A stretch of 64,000 nucleotides of DNA, from positions 124,001 through 188,000 of the forward strand of contig CALUPG010000003.1 of NCBI GenBank assembly GCA_944322565.1, read 5' to 3'. Both the position numbers and the translations under genes were made by a program. Shown in pieces: positions 1 to 8,328 of the stretch. The stretch comes from an uncultured Bacteroidales bacterium. Its GTDB lineage: Bacteria; Bacteroidota; Bacteroidia; Bacteroidales; UBA932. The notes under the pieces were generated by a model that had not been told where the DNA came from, did no database searches, and worked only from the letters and a program-made list of their open reading frames with translations. Numbering within the stretch: position 1 is the first letter of the stretch; every line of letters starts with the position of its first letter.

Positions 1-82
1 AGAGCAGGCCTGCGATGGCAGTGGCCCAGCTTCCATAACCTATTACGGCACAATGCGCTTCTTTCCCAATCTTATATTCCAT
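1..82 (-). CDS. gpsA: NAD(P)-dependent glycerol-3-phosphate dehydrogenase, N-terminal fragment
   Basis: Only the first 27 codons are inside the window; the gene continues past base 1. The translation begins with ATG at 82 and contains the nucleotide-binding fingerprint GYGSWATAIA at residues 15-24, the Rossmann glycine motif at the extreme N-terminus of GpsA proteins. GpsA reduces dihydroxyacetone phosphate to glycerol 3-phosphate for phospholipid synthesis in the cytoplasm. A well-formed promoter lies 28-58 bases upstream, so the gene is probably transcribed on its own. The call rests on a short segment, but the GxGSWATA pattern is close to diagnostic. Confidence 0.72.
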   Translation of the reverse strand, partial: MEYKIGKEAHCAVIGYGSWATAIAGLL

Positions 83-109
83 TTCGGTCAGGTTACAATT
101 ACACGGATA

Positions 110-140
110 CAAATATACGCAGAAGCCGAGAGCAATGCAA
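110..140 (-). promoter_or_regulatory. Promoter of gpsA
   Basis: On the minus strand the -7 element TATATTTG (110-117) is preceded by exactly 20 bases and then TTG (138-140), matching the Bacteroidota primary sigma factor consensus. The predicted start site is near base 103, giving a leader of about 20 nt to the ATG at 82. A second TATATTTG lies at 186-193 without a good upstream element. The rest of the 83-250 gap shows nothing else recognisable. Confidence 0.6.
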
Positions 141-250
141 GCTTGTTTGCAATTGCCGAGGCGCATGCAGTATAAATGACGGAGTCAAATATACGCAAAC
201 TGGCCGAAATTCGGATAGAATTTTGTCTTTTGTCTTGCCGGGAACAATAC

Positions 251-1798
251 TTACCGGAGCCATCCTGAGCCATGCCTGCATCCGGCAAATATCTTTTCTT
301 TCGACGAGTAGAGACTCTCATATTCGGATTCATCGAGAATCCTGCATCCGGAATATCTGCCGGACATGTCCATGACCACTCCTGATTCGTTCATGCTGCG
401 GTATTCCTTCCATCCGTTTTCAGCTGTGGCTTTTCGTGGATTCGGTGCCGGCTCCGAATACCAGCCGGAACCTGCAATGTGCCGGCCCATTGTACAGTTA
501 AGATATGTGACATTGTCCCGCTCAGAGCTGTTCCCGCCTGACCTGGCAAGGTAAACTGTACCTGTGCCGACGCCGCTTTCGGCGGTAAGCCTGCATTTGA
601 GAAAGACTATTCCTTTGTCTGCACTTCTGCACCTGGCCTGGACGAGATATCCCCCGTTGTCATTCCGGCATGAACGGATTTCGCATGACTCGAACAATGC
701 GGTCTTCGGATAGCCCCAGATAAAGTCGACATCGCCTCTTATAAGGCAGTTGTCAAAGAAACTCCAGCCTTTAAGCTCTATAGTGTCCTGTTCGCTTGAA
801 AAATTGCAGTTCCTTGCAATCAGTCGGCCGTCATCGCAATTAAAATAGATGACTTCCGCCTGACTCCCATGTCCGTGTGAGTTTTCAAGAGTAATGTTTT
901 CGAAGCAGAGCATGTCGCAGTTCTCCACGAGAATCACGGACCTTCCTCCTGTCTTTCCGACAGGACTTCCGATCTGAGGGACAGATTGCAGGGAGCCTCC
1001 GACGCCATTGATCCTGCCGTTGCTGTTGTCAAACCTGACGACAGTACCCCCGCGACTTTCTCCCTTGATTGTGAGATTATTCTTGTTTCGTATGAAAATG
1101 GGCTCGTCATAGATTCCGTCGCAGGCAGTGATGGTGACGGCAGCGCTTTGGCCTCGGCCGACAGCATAGTTGACCGCCCCTTGGAGAGTCATGAAGTCGC
1201 AGTCCCGGCCGCCGACAGTGATTTCGTCCTTGTTTTCAGGTTTCGGCATCACTGTGAATGTCCATTCTCCGCTTCCGATGCCTCCGAAGCCGTCAGCAAT
1301 TATTACACCGGGCTCAATGACGACACTGTATTCTTTCCCGTATTCGAGACTGCCCGTATGAGGCCTGATTCTGACCGAGTTTCCTTCGGCTGTCACTGCA
1401 TTGTAATATACAATGCGATAGTACCCCGCAGTCCCGACGGCATCCATAGCCGTTGAAAAGAGAGTATTGTCTGTCATCTGTACGCCTGCGGCATTTGCTG
1501 CCGCGACATCTGCCATGTCAATCATGTCAGCCTCATTTCCTCTTGAGTCCAGTATCCTGATGGCACCGGAATCTCCGAGCGTCGGTACGGAAGAGAATGT
1601 AAGGGTAAGGTAGGAGTCCTGACAGGCATTTTCTCCTCCGGGAAATACTGTCACGGAGCCGAGCTGCAGCTCCGTCGGTCTTGGAGTTTCCGCTTCATTC
1701 CGGTTCCCTTTATCCTGAGAGGGCTTCTCGCATCCGTTCAGTAACATTGCCGCCATGGCGGCCGCAATCACCTGCGCCGCAGATATGGAAGTTTTCAT
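251..1798 (-). CDS. Secreted pectinesterase-like lipoprotein (CE8 family) with N-terminal Ig-like domain
   Basis: 515 aa. An N-terminal lipoprotein signal ends in LLNGC (Cys23). Residues about 45-185 look like a Big_5/SbsA-type Ig-like domain ending in EWTFTV. Residues 190-515 form a right-handed parallel beta-helix of the pectin methylesterase family. Catalytic positions are present: QDT with Asp338, VDFIWG with Asp358, and LARS with Arg419. The family removes methyl groups from homogalacturonan. The protein is probably anchored at the cell surface. It is the last gene of a minus-strand cluster with a TonB-dependent receptor, a beta-helix lipoprotein and a phosphatase-like lipoprotein. The hairpin at 1877-1913 suggests it may have its own transcript. 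The family assignment is solid; the substrate is inferred from the family only. Confidence 0.85.
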   Translation of the reverse strand: MKTSISAAQVIAAAMAAMLLNGCEKPSQDKGNRNEAETPRPTELQLGSVTVFPGGENACQDSYLTLTFSSVPTLGDSGAIRILDSRGNEADMIDMADVAAANAAGVQMTDNTLFSTAMDAVGTAGYYRIVYYNAVTAEGNSVRIRPHTGSLEYGKEYSVVIEPGVIIADGFGGIGSGEWTFTVMPKPENKDEITVGGRDCDFMTLQGAVNYAVGRGQSAAVTITACDGIYDEPIFIRNKNNLTIKGESRGGTVVRFDNSNGRINGVGGSLQSVPQIGSPVGKTGGRSVILVENCDMLCFENITLENSHGHGSQAEVIYFNCDDGRLIARNCNFSSEQDTIELKGWSFFDNCLIRGDVDFIWGYPKTALFESCEIRSCRNDNGGYLVQARCRSADKGIVFLKCRLTAESGVGTGTVYLARSGGNSSERDNVTYLNCTMGRHIAGSGWYSEPAPNPRKATAENGWKEYRSMNESGVVMDMSGRYSGCRILDESEYESLYSSKEKIFAGCRHGSGWLR

Positions 1799-1876
1799 AC
1801 AGCTATAAATTTCAGTGTCATCAATTGTGCGGCAAATTTATGCAATATCTTTCCTTCAGATATGGAATTATTGTCA

Positions 1877-1913
1877 AAAATCCCTGCCGAATTATCTTTC
1901 CGACAGGGATTTT
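1877..1913 (-). terminator. Hairpin terminator downstream of the phosphatase-like gene
   Basis: Perfect 10-bp arms AAAATCCCTG (1877-1886) and CAGGGATTTT (1904-1913). The stem extends three or four more pairs with one G-U. Read on the minus strand, the stem ends in a run of T, as in intrinsic terminators. It lies about 60 bases after the stop codon of the phosphatase-like gene and before the pectinesterase start. Confidence 0.65.
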
Positions 1914-1972
1914 GAGTATGTCACGCCTTCTCCTTGCGCATGGGTGGGGAAGGCGCCCGGGATTGCGGCGGA

Positions 1973-2926
1973 TTATCTTGTACGTGTCACTGTATGGAGG
2001 ACATTTCCTTCCTTGTCGAGCATATGGAGCTTCAGCTCGTGCTCATCCGCTGTAATCAGGGACCAGCCCGACTTGTTGCTGCAGAATACGGTGCCGTCGG
2101 TCGGCTGCACATCCTCGCGGCTGAGGGAACCGGATGTATTTACCACATAGTCGATGTCGCAGCCGTCCTTGCGGATATGCTGGAATGTGTGGATGTGGCC
2201 GCAGAGATACATGTCCACATTGCCGTATTTCCTGATGACCGGGTCCAGCCTCTGCTGCAGGTCAGTCCGCTCGCTTTCGCTCTTGTCGGTGTATGCATAT
2301 ATCGGGTGATGTCCCACTACGAGTACCCAGTCTTCGTCTGCCCCGGAGAGAACTTCGTCAAGCCAGGCGGTCTGCTCTTTCCAGTCAGACCTGGAGGCAT
2401 CGGCATATTTGTCAGTTTCTTCCCGGTACTTGTCAATCATAGGAGTAGTGTCGACCATCACTATCCTGACAGTCACGCCGTCTTCCTCCTTGACGAATGT
2501 ATAGTATTTGGCAGGCATTTCCCAGCGTGCGCTTACATTGCTGTATTCCACGACAGCATCAGTGTTGCTGCGGTATTCGTGGTTGCCGCATATCGGATAC
2601 CACTGCACCATCAGGTCAGGATGGGAGTAGATCAGCTCGTAGTTGGTCATCCACAGCGGGTCCGATATGCTCTGTACGCCTTCAAAATGATGTATGTCCC
2701 CGGCAGCGACGACGAATTCAATGTCGATGGTCTCGGCCATCTTCCCCATTGTCTCCGCTATCGGCTTCTGGTCATAGTAGCCGTTGCGCCCGAGGTCATT
2801 AGCAAGATAGAAATTGAGAGGTCCTTCAAGAGCCTTCCATTGCCCGGTGCGGTCTGTCGACACTGTCACCTGCCCGCAGGAAACGAGGACTGCTGCGGCA
2901 AGCAGGAGCGGTAGAATTCTTTTCAT
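1973..2926 (-). CDS. Calcineurin-like metallophosphoesterase lipoprotein, purple acid phosphatase type
   Basis: About 317 aa from ATG 2926. An in-frame ATG at 2947 would add seven residues before a typical lipoprotein signal (MKRILPLLL... VSCG), so 2926 is preferred. Metallophosphoesterase motifs occur in order: NDLGRNG (metal-ligand loop, Asn-Asp where many have Gly-Asp), GDIHHFEG, GNHEYRS, GHHPIYAY and GHIHTFQH. The spacing and the NHEY/GHHP loops resemble tartrate-resistant (purple) acid phosphatases. It probably hydrolyses phosphomonoesters at the cell surface or in the periplasm. It is co-directional with the receptor and beta-helix genes upstream (64-bp gap) and ends in a hairpin, so it may supply phosphate from an organic substrate. 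The substrate is unknown. Confidence 0.82.
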   Translation of the reverse strand: MKRILPLLLAAAVLVSCGQVTVSTDRTGQWKALEGPLNFYLANDLGRNGYYDQKPIAETMGKMAETIDIEFVVAAGDIHHFEGVQSISDPLWMTNYELIYSHPDLMVQWYPICGNHEYRSNTDAVVEYSNVSARWEMPAKYYTFVKEEDGVTVRIVMVDTTPMIDKYREETDKYADASRSDWKEQTAWLDEVLSGADEDWVLVVGHHPIYAYTDKSESERTDLQQRLDPVIRKYGNVDMYLCGHIHTFQHIRKDGCDIDYVVNTSGSLSREDVQPTDGTVFCSNKSGWSLITADEHELKLHMLDKEGNVLHTVTRTR

Positions 2927-2989
2927 CTTAAGTATCATTTCTGACAAAGTTAATGTTTTATTTTATCGGTTCGCAGATGTCTGTCCGAT

Positions 2990-4387
2990 TTATTCGGCAG
3001 TGCCGAAGGCTCCGAACCAAGGCTGTACTGCCGGAGACTTGTATTCCTGTCCGTTTACTGTCAGACCGCTTGTGGCGTAGAACGGCATTCTGTCTCCTGA
3101 CGGTGTGTAGTACCCCTCAAGTACAGGGGAGCCTGCGTTCACATGAAAGTCCCAGCTGTCATTCCAGGTATAGTCTGCCGGATCTGCATCGAGGCTGTAG
3201 CCCACGAAGTCCGGGTCAAGGGCATCGGCTTCGGAAGAACTTCCGGCAATCTTGCTGTGGGTGTCGGCACTCGGGTCATACTCTTCATGGTCATAGGCAT
3301 ATCCTTCGTACGGGAATTTTACTCCCGAGTAATAGAGTGTCTCTCCGTCGTCTTCGTATGCTCCTTCAAAGTACAGGTGGCTCTGGACATTCCCGGAGGC
3401 GTAGAAGTTATAGTCTATCATCGAGTTCTCGGAGTCATAGCAGTCTTCGCTCCCCGGCTCGTCGTATGCCGGAGTGATGGCTCTGAACTTGCAGTTCACC
3501 AGAAGGTTGTTGAATACGCTGACATTGGCCATTTCCTCCACATAGATGCAACCTCCCTTTTCTCCGTCGCGCCTCCATCCTGAATTGATGATGGTGTTGT
3601 TGTAAGCCTGGATGAGGGCCTGATGCCTTACTTCGCTCTGATCCGAGCTGGAAAGCTTGAGTCCGTTGGTGTTCGGGCTGAACATGATGTTCCGGGCAAC
3701 ATCCACCTTGCAGCCTGACTTGATGTTGACAGCCTCTGCCCCGTCATATCCGGTGGCGCTGAAAATGTTGCCGGCGATGATGGCATTTCCTCCCATCATG
3801 TAGATGCCGTCCGACCAGCCGTTGCGGATGATGCTGTTGGTGATGACATATCTGCCGTTCACATTGTTAGTGGTAATCTGCGGATAAGCGTCGTCGCCTG
3901 CTGTATAGTATCCGTTTTCTGCGGCAGGCGAGCCTTCTATTACCTGTCCGCCTGTGTATTCGATGATGGTGTGGTCGATGATCATTTCTTCACAGGTCGC
4001 ACCTGCCACGATTCCGCCCCAGAGTCCGGCGAATGTATTGGCTTCAGTCCTGAGCCCTTCTGCCACGGTCAGGCGTATCGGCTCGCTCTCCGTACCGAGG
4101 CAGTAGAGATTCCCGTCAACCGTGAATTCTATTGCAACATGGTTGACACCGACTCCGGCACTGTTGAAGATTACGGTCACGCCCGGCTCGATGGTAAGAC
4201 TTTCGCCTTCCGGCACAAGAAGATGGCTGTTGACTTCAACTGTACTTCCGGCAGTCCAGGTGCCTGACACCTCCTGTACAGTACCCTCTAATACAATGTT
4301 CTGGTGATTTTTCCCATTGTCTTTCTCGCAGGCGGCCAATACAGGCATGCAGACAGCCGCAAGCATCAGAATTTTCGCAGTTTTCAT
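2990..4387 (-). CDS. Right-handed beta-helix lipoprotein of unknown function
   Basis: 465 aa from ATG 4387. A TTG 30 bases further upstream is in frame, but the lipoprotein signal (MKTAKILML... LAAC) begins at the ATG. The first 90 residues have the GTWTAGSTVEV / SLTIEPGVTVIF pattern common in Bacteroidota surface proteins. The following region repeats short beta-strand coils (YVITNSIIRN, NAIIAGNIFS, DVARNIMFS, QAYNNTIINS), which fits a parallel beta-helix. No catalytic motif was recognised. The gene follows the TonB-dependent receptor by 86 bp and precedes the phosphatase-like gene by 63 bp on the same strand, so the three are probably cotranscribed. It may bind or present a substrate to the receptor in place of a SusD; that is inference. 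Confidence 0.7.
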   Translation of the reverse strand: MKTAKILMLAAVCMPVLAACEKDNGKNHQNIVLEGTVQEVSGTWTAGSTVEVNSHLLVPEGESLTIEPGVTVIFNSAGVGVNHVAIEFTVDGNLYCLGTESEPIRLTVAEGLRTEANTFAGLWGGIVAGATCEEMIIDHTIIEYTGGQVIEGSPAAENGYYTAGDDAYPQITTNNVNGRYVITNSIIRNGWSDGIYMMGGNAIIAGNIFSATGYDGAEAVNIKSGCKVDVARNIMFSPNTNGLKLSSSDQSEVRHQALIQAYNNTIINSGWRRDGEKGGCIYVEEMANVSVFNNLLVNCKFRAITPAYDEPGSEDCYDSENSMIDYNFYASGNVQSHLYFEGAYEDDGETLYYSGVKFPYEGYAYDHEEYDPSADTHSKIAGSSSEADALDPDFVGYSLDADPADYTWNDSWDFHVNAGSPVLEGYYTPSGDRMPFYATSGLTVNGQEYKSPAVQPWFGAFGTAE

Positions 4388-4473
4388 AAAATTGGTTTTG
4401 TTGATTATCGATTTCAAGTTTATTAATGATTTATTTCAAATCTGTTGATGGTTGTTTTTCGGTTTGCCGATGA

Positions 4474-7224
4474 TTATTTTTCAGAGAATCTGTATCTGAT
4501 TCCTATCATTATAGTCTGGGCATGCCATTCGCGGCGCTCTATTACTCCGCCCTTGTATCTTTCATAGTCCTTGAGCGAGTCTGTCATCGGGTTCGGCATG
4601 ATATACCGGAGTACAGGGGTGTCGAGCAGGTTGGATGCCTTGGCGAAGATTGAGAATCCGGCACTGAAGCTTTTTTCTATCGAGGCATCAAGCTGCACAT
4701 ATCCGGCTTCCCAGATGTCGTTGTCCAGCCAGTTTGATATTTCGCTGAGTCTTTTCCCGGTATACGAGCCTGAAATCTGCGCCTCAAGTCCGCATTTGCT
4801 GAAATTGAACAGGAGGGAGAGATTTGCCACATGGGCTGCCTGTCCGTAGAGCGGCCTTGTCTGGCTCACGGTCTTTACTTCAGTCCCTTCGCGCACTCTC
4901 TTGCTGGTCGTGATGCTGGAATTGGTGTAGGTATAGTTGGCCTTGATTCCGAACCAGCTGAAATACTTCATCACATCCACTTCGACACCTGCGTTGGTTG
5001 CGTTTCCGAAGTTCATCGGCGTGATGAATGTAGCCTGGCCTTCGTTGATGAGCCCGTATTCTATAGGGTTCTGCAGCTTTTTCCAGAAGAGCCCTACCAT
5101 GAACTGCTCGGATGATTTCGGAAAAAATTCATACCTGAGGTCAATGTTGTCGGCCACGGTGTGCTGCAGGTCCGGATTTCCTTTCTCGTCATAGTCTTCG
5201 TTGAGAATCGTGTAAGGCACTATCTCGAAGAATCCGGGACGGTTGATGGAACGGCCGTATGAAAACCTCAGGTTGGCGTTGCGGTGAACATTGTATTTGA
5301 GGTGGATGCTCGGCAGGATGTCCCAATAGTTCTGGTCCCCCTCGGAATCAGTGTTTCTCGGGAAGTCCAGCAGATAGCCCTGGTCAGTATGTTCTGCCCG
5401 AAGGCCTGCGATTGCCTCGAATTTCTTCCAGTTGAATTTGCCCATCAGGTATCCTGCGGCTATGTTTTCCCATGCGTCATAGTTGAGCGGGTCCCCGATA
5501 TTGCCGTAGGCGCGCGGAGTGAGGAGCAGCTGGTCGAAATTGGTCCAGTCCTCGCCGTAGTACTGGAGGTCTTCCCTGCCTGTGGACGAATCGAATGTGA
5601 ACTCATTGAAGAAACTGTCTCTCACCTTGTTCCTGTACATTCCTCCTGCCTTGAGGAGGAGGTCGGTCTCCTGCCCGAAATTGAATTCGTATGTCAGGTT
5701 GACGTACCCGGCGAAATCCCTGTCGGAATTGTGTTCCCATCTTTTTTCGGCTGAGTCCGTGTTGTAGAGATGGGTCTGCTGCATGTTGATGTATATCTTG
5801 GAATTGTCAGGGGATGTGCTGTATGCCTTTGAGAATACCCCTGTCCAGTTCAGTTTCAGCCTGCCGCTTCTCAGGAACGAATGTTCTCCCCGGAGTGTGG
5901 CATTGATGATGTACTGCCTGGTCCACTGCATCTTGACAATCCAGTCTTTCATGTTCTTCCCGTCCCGGACCTCGCTTTCCCGGAGGTCCATGTAGCCGGC
6001 GTAGAGCATGACCTTGTGCCTGTCCCCGGCCCTGTAGTCAAGCTTGACATGCGCCCCGAGCCTGTTCTGCTCCTCCGAATATGTCCTGATTTCCGTGCCG
6101 TTGCCCGAGGAGCCGGAGACATAATAGAGGTCAGTGTTTTTTCCTCTGAAAAGATTCTGCCAGCTGACTGCGGCCATCACTCCGAGTCTTCCTGCGGCAT
6201 ATCTGTCCCCGAATGAGAAGCCGCCCACGATGTCAGGCCTCGGCCTTGCGAATTTTACCCGCATGTTCTCCATCGTGAAGTCTTCTGCAGTCACGGCGTA
6301 GTTGGCGTTGGGGTCTGCTCCCATCCTTTCGAACGGAGATGACTTCTGTCCCGCACGATGGTTGAAAGACTCGAAGTCACGGTTGAAGTACAGGGCATTG
6401 TATCCGGTGGCGATATTGGCACTGACTTCCATCTTCTCCGGAGCGTCTTTCATGACGAGGTTGACTGCACCTCCGATGCCGTCGCCTTCCATGTCGGGAG
6501 TGAGTGACTTTGCCACTTCAAGCCTGTCAAGCATCCCTGAGGGGAAGATATCAAGGGGAACAAACCTGTTCTTGTTGTCAGGACTCGGTATCTTGACTCC
6601 GTTTACAAGTGTATAATTGTATCTCTTGTCCATTCCGCGGAGAATCGCATACTGTCCTTCTCCGCTGCTGTTCCTTTCTACCGTGATACCGGACATCCTC
6701 TGGATGGCATTGGCTACCGTCAAGTCCGGAGAGAGCTCAATGGCCTTGGCACTCATGACATTCACTACACTCAGTGAATTTTTCTCGATGGCTCTTGCGC
6801 TTGCTTCTGTCTTGCCGTGATTTTCAGCCGAAACCGTCGCTCCTTCAAGCATAATGTTGTCCGGCTGCAGATTTATTATGAGAAGCTCTCCAAGAGAGGA
6901 ACATTTTACTTCGGCATTCTTGTATCCGATGATTGAACAGAGCAGGACCTGCTCGCCCTCCTGTCCGAGCTGCATGGAAAACGACCCGTCCAGTCCGGAC
7001 ACTGCCCATTTTTCAGGATTGTCTTTCAGAATTATCGCCGCGCCGATGACTTCTTCTCCGGTGGCTGCATCCAGGACCTTTCCTCTGAGATTCAGCGAAG
7101 GCTTTGCCTCGCTGATGCTTTTTGCTGTCCTTCCGCTGCCTGTGGCACTGTCAGCCGACAGATTCTCCGGATTTACAGTCCAGACTGCTGCAATCAATGC
7201 CGTCAAGATAAACCTCAGTTGCAT
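4474..7224 (-). CDS. TonB-dependent receptor with carboxypeptidase-like N-terminal domain
   Basis: 916 aa. A signal peptide covers the first 24 residues or so. Residues about 45-130 are a CarboxypepD_reg-like beta-sandwich (LRGKVLDAATGEEVIGA, SIIGYKNAEV). Residues about 150-260 are the plug, with LRGMDKRYNYTLVNGV and GDGIGGAVNLVMK. The rest is a 22-strand type barrel ending in IGIRYRFSEK. Such receptors import large or scarce ligands across the outer membrane using ExbB/ExbD/TonB energy. No SusD gene is adjacent. Instead a beta-helix lipoprotein and a phosphatase-like lipoprotein follow, so the ligand may be a phosphorylated or pectin-related compound (inference). The barrel resembles the TonB receptors paired with phosphatases or phytases more than SusC. 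Confidence 0.9.
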   Translation of the reverse strand: MQLRFILTALIAAVWTVNPENLSADSATGSGRTAKSISEAKPSLNLRGKVLDAATGEEVIGAAIILKDNPEKWAVSGLDGSFSMQLGQEGEQVLLCSIIGYKNAEVKCSSLGELLIINLQPDNIMLEGATVSAENHGKTEASARAIEKNSLSVVNVMSAKAIELSPDLTVANAIQRMSGITVERNSSGEGQYAILRGMDKRYNYTLVNGVKIPSPDNKNRFVPLDIFPSGMLDRLEVAKSLTPDMEGDGIGGAVNLVMKDAPEKMEVSANIATGYNALYFNRDFESFNHRAGQKSSPFERMGADPNANYAVTAEDFTMENMRVKFARPRPDIVGGFSFGDRYAAGRLGVMAAVSWQNLFRGKNTDLYYVSGSSGNGTEIRTYSEEQNRLGAHVKLDYRAGDRHKVMLYAGYMDLRESEVRDGKNMKDWIVKMQWTRQYIINATLRGEHSFLRSGRLKLNWTGVFSKAYSTSPDNSKIYINMQQTHLYNTDSAEKRWEHNSDRDFAGYVNLTYEFNFGQETDLLLKAGGMYRNKVRDSFFNEFTFDSSTGREDLQYYGEDWTNFDQLLLTPRAYGNIGDPLNYDAWENIAAGYLMGKFNWKKFEAIAGLRAEHTDQGYLLDFPRNTDSEGDQNYWDILPSIHLKYNVHRNANLRFSYGRSINRPGFFEIVPYTILNEDYDEKGNPDLQHTVADNIDLRYEFFPKSSEQFMVGLFWKKLQNPIEYGLINEGQATFITPMNFGNATNAGVEVDVMKYFSWFGIKANYTYTNSSITTSKRVREGTEVKTVSQTRPLYGQAAHVANLSLLFNFSKCGLEAQISGSYTGKRLSEISNWLDNDIWEAGYVQLDASIEKSFSAGFSIFAKASNLLDTPVLRYIMPNPMTDSLKDYERYKGGVIERREWHAQTIMIGIRYRFSEK

Positions 7225-7242
7225 GACCTTTTAATTTGGCCG

Positions 7243-7250
7243 CAAAGGTA
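7243..7250 (-). promoter_or_regulatory. Probable -7 element of the receptor operon
   Basis: TACCTTTG on the minus strand, 19 bases before the ATG at 7224, matches TAnnTTTG. The region upstream (7255-7320) is AT-rich but shows no clear TTTG at the usual spacing. The leader would be only about 12 nt. Confidence 0.42.
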
Positions 7251-7372
7251 TTCTGACGCATTTTAATAAAAATGTAGATAATGTTAATAATTTGTTGCCG
7301 GAAGTTAAGGATTTGTTGCATTCCCTTAAGATACAGTGCCGGGCACATATAGTGGCCGAAAACCGAGAGCGG

Positions 7373-8221
7373 TCAGAAATCGGAGCATCCTGACCAGTCG
7401 GCGCGGTTGTCCCTGGCTTCAATCTGATATTCGGTCCTGTCCGGCAGGTTGTGGAAAAGGTCGAAGCCGGTAAGGGCTTCCAGTGCATCGATTGTCATCA
7501 TTTCCGTGTGGCCGGTCTGGTCGAATACATATCCTATGGCGGTCCATCCTGCATGCGGGTCATTGCGAAGCACGGCCTTGAATACTCTGTAAGGGACAGC
7601 TATGTCGTCATTTTCTCCCACATAGGCAGGGATGTCCCTGCCGCCTTTCCCGGCTTCAGATGGCACGATGCCGCCCACGACATAAATCGTTGTCCTGTAT
7701 TTGAATTGCGCCCAGTTCCTGCATTTTTCTTCTATGTCGTTCCATTCGTCATGGTTCAGACTGACACTCATCGGGCAGATATTGCTCATGTAGAAGCATT
7801 CCGCCATGGCCCTTTCGCTCCATTTGTTGTCTGCAGCAGGGCAGATGTGCCCCCTTTCATAGCGGTATTTCTGATAATTGTACCGGCGGTCAGGACATCC
7901 CGGAATCTTCGGGTCAGGGATGAAGGCCTCGGTCCCGGGCCTGGATGTCACACTGCTCTCCAGTCTGTCTTCCGTCAGTATCCATGCCACCCAGTTCGGA
8001 ATGCGGAACTTCGGATTGAAAGACACTGTATATCCTTCCCTCCGCACGATTATTTCCTGCCCCTTTCTGTCCGAGAATGCCGGAAGTTCATACATGTCGG
8101 CCCATCTGCGTCCGTCGGAGCCGTCTGTCACAGTCTGTGCCCCCGCAGGTGCCTGCCAGGACAGCAGCATAAGCGCCGCTGCCAGAGACAGCCGGCGCAT
8201 GGTTGCCTGTATGCTTTTCAT
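7373..8221 (-). CDS. Secreted DNA/RNA non-specific endonuclease (NUC1/EndoG type)
   Basis: 282 aa with a signal peptide ending near ...APAGAQT. The beta-beta-alpha metal nuclease core is clear. ERGH gives catalytic His125, a conservative change from the usual DRGH. MSNICPM follows, and then LNHDEW.DIE supplies the Mg-binding Asn156 and Glu164 with the eight-residue spacing of Serratia nuclease. These enzymes cut single- and double-stranded DNA and RNA, and this one is probably exported. It has its own strong promoter at 8253-8284 and no obvious partner genes. No immunity gene is visible, so a nutritional or biofilm-degrading role is more likely than a toxin role. Confidence 0.9.
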   Translation of the reverse strand: MKSIQATMRRLSLAAALMLLSWQAPAGAQTVTDGSDGRRWADMYELPAFSDRKGQEIIVRREGYTVSFNPKFRIPNWVAWILTEDRLESSVTSRPGTEAFIPDPKIPGCPDRRYNYQKYRYERGHICPAADNKWSERAMAECFYMSNICPMSVSLNHDEWNDIEEKCRNWAQFKYRTTIYVVGGIVPSEAGKGGRDIPAYVGENDDIAVPYRVFKAVLRNDPHAGWTAIGYVFDQTGHTEMMTIDALEALTGFDLFHNLPDRTEYQIEARDNRADWSGCSDF

Positions 8222-8252
8222 TTTGCCTTGCCTTGTCGTTTTCTTCTACGGG

Positions 8253-8284
8253 CAAATATAGCGAATGCAGGACAGAGAGCCAAA
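8253..8284 (-). promoter_or_regulatory. Promoter of the secreted nuclease
   Basis: Minus-strand TTTG (8281-8284), exactly 20 bases, then TATATTTG (8253-8260). This is a full match to the Bacteroidota promoter consensus. The start site would be near 8246, about 25 bases before the ATG at 8221. Confidence 0.7.
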
Positions 8285-8328
8285 TATTATTGTCTGCGGA
8301 TGCTATTGACTTGTAAACGAGCTGAGTC

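Noticed and set aside
1934..2914. A 326-codon open frame on the plus strand opposite the phosphatase-like gene
   Set aside because: It mirrors a real gene with clear motifs on the minus strand, has no recognisable domain, and its composition follows the antisense codon pattern.
7373..8221. The secreted nuclease as a toxin of an interbacterial weapon
   Set aside because: It has its own signal peptide and promoter and lacks an adjacent immunity gene or delivery domain, so a nutritional nuclease is simpler.
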